A stretch of 11,309 nucleotides of DNA from Bacillota bacterium (GTDB taxonomy: Bacteria; Bacillota; Clostridia; Oscillospirales; Oscillospiraceae), in the NCBI GenBank assembly GCA_023393155.1, contig JAEWML010000257.1, positions 1-11,309 on the forward strand. The letters are read 5' to 3'. Both the position numbers and the translations under genes were made by a program. The notes below the pieces were generated by a model. It was not told the DNA's origin and did not search any database. It saw only the letters and a program-made list of their open reading frames with translations. How positions within the stretch are numbered: the stretch's first letter is position 1; every line of letters begins with the position of its first letter. Below, in pieces: positions 10,957 through 11,309 of this stretch.

Positions 10957-11309
10957 GTGAACATCGCTTATTTCCTGACGCCAAAAAACAGCGTGTCCTA
11001 TCTGTATGACGATTTCACGTTTCGTCAGGGTCTGGAAAAAATGCGGCGGCATGGCTACTCCGCCATTCCCGTCATCGCACGAGACGGAACCTATATCGGC
11101 ACCGTCAGCGAGGGCGATTTCCTCTGGCGGCTGCTGGACGCGGAGGACGCGCAGGACGGAGTTTTTACCAAAAAGACGGCGGAAAAGCTGTTTGTGCAGG
11201 ACCTTCTCCGGGACAATACTTATACAGCCGTCCCCATCACCGCCTCCATCGACCACCTGCTTTCTCTGGCCCTGAACCAGAATTTTATTCCGGTGGTAGA
11301 CGACTTGGG
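10957..11309 (+). CDS. CBS-domain protein, 3' end beyond the window
   Basis: An open frame runs from GTG 10957 to the right edge with no stop (117 full codons visible). The visible part has one CBS motif (about 17-60; LEKMRRHGYSAIPVIARDGTYIGTVSEGDF in short pieces) and the start of a second after residue 90 (DNTYTAVPITASIDHLLSLA, then IPVVDD). CBS pairs bind adenine nucleotides or related ligands and act as energy or redox-state sensors. The short N-terminus MNIAYFLTPK leaves no room for an enzyme domain before the CBS pair, so this looks like a stand-alone CBS protein of about 140-150 residues, though a C-terminal fusion cannot be ruled out. It is divergent from the crp-like gene and shares its 190-base upstream region. 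Confidence 0.85.
   Translation, partial: MNIAYFLTPKNSVSYLYDDFTFRQGLEKMRRHGYSAIPVIARDGTYIGTVSEGDFLWRLLDAEDAQDGVFTKKTAEKLFVQDLLRDNTYTAVPITASIDHLLSLALNQNFIPVVDDL

Overview
The window looks like chromosomal DNA from a GC-rich gut-type member of Clostridia, most like Oscillospiraceae (Flavonifractor/Lawsonibacter type). This placement is inferred from strong AGGAGG-type ribosome binding sites, consensus sigma-A promoters, the protein families present (NfnAB, a clostridial Crp/Fnr regulator, DUF3870, DUF819, PepV) and the style of the proteins. No database search was possible. I see no insertion sequence, prophage, CRISPR array, tRNA or rRNA.

Layout, left to right. At the extreme left a strong leftward promoter (44-72) drives a gene outside the window. 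Then come two rightward genes: a 54-residue protein that is 80% Gln/Asn (186-350), with a possible mother-cell sporulation promoter and its own terminator, and a 10-helix EamA/DMT-type transporter (539-1495). A hairpin at 1508-1538 separates the transporter from a convergent leftward block of four genes. In transcription order these are a PepV-type M20 dipeptidase (6854-5484), an L-Ala-D/L-Glu-type dipeptide epimerase (5465-4374), a DUF819 membrane protein (4223-3039) and a cytosolic transglutaminase-like protein (2965-1565).

Upstream of that block are three further leftward units. A DUF3870 gene (7391-7053) has a perfect-consensus extended -10 promoter and a strong terminator. The gene pair nfnA-nfnB (9892-7663) encodes the electron-bifurcating NADH-dependent ferredoxin:NADP+ oxidoreductase and has its own promoter and terminator. 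A Crp/Fnr-family regulator (10765-10106) lies next to nfnAB. At the right edge a divergent gene for a CBS-domain protein starts at a GTG (10957) and runs off the window.

The most interesting reading is metabolic. The four-gene block can be assembled into a complete murein-peptide or dipeptide salvage route: import by DUF819, cysteine-peptidase-like cleavage by the transglutaminase-fold protein, epimerisation of the D-Glu-containing dipeptide, and hydrolysis by PepV. This resembles Bacillus subtilis YkfABCD with different parts. The enzyme assignments are well supported. The transporter substrate and the transglutaminase role are inference. NfnAB, with its neighbouring regulator, balances NADH, NADPH and ferredoxin pools and fits amino-acid-fermenting anaerobic metabolism. 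Several intergenic regions hold strong dyads and structured RNA that the genes do not explain; they are listed separately.
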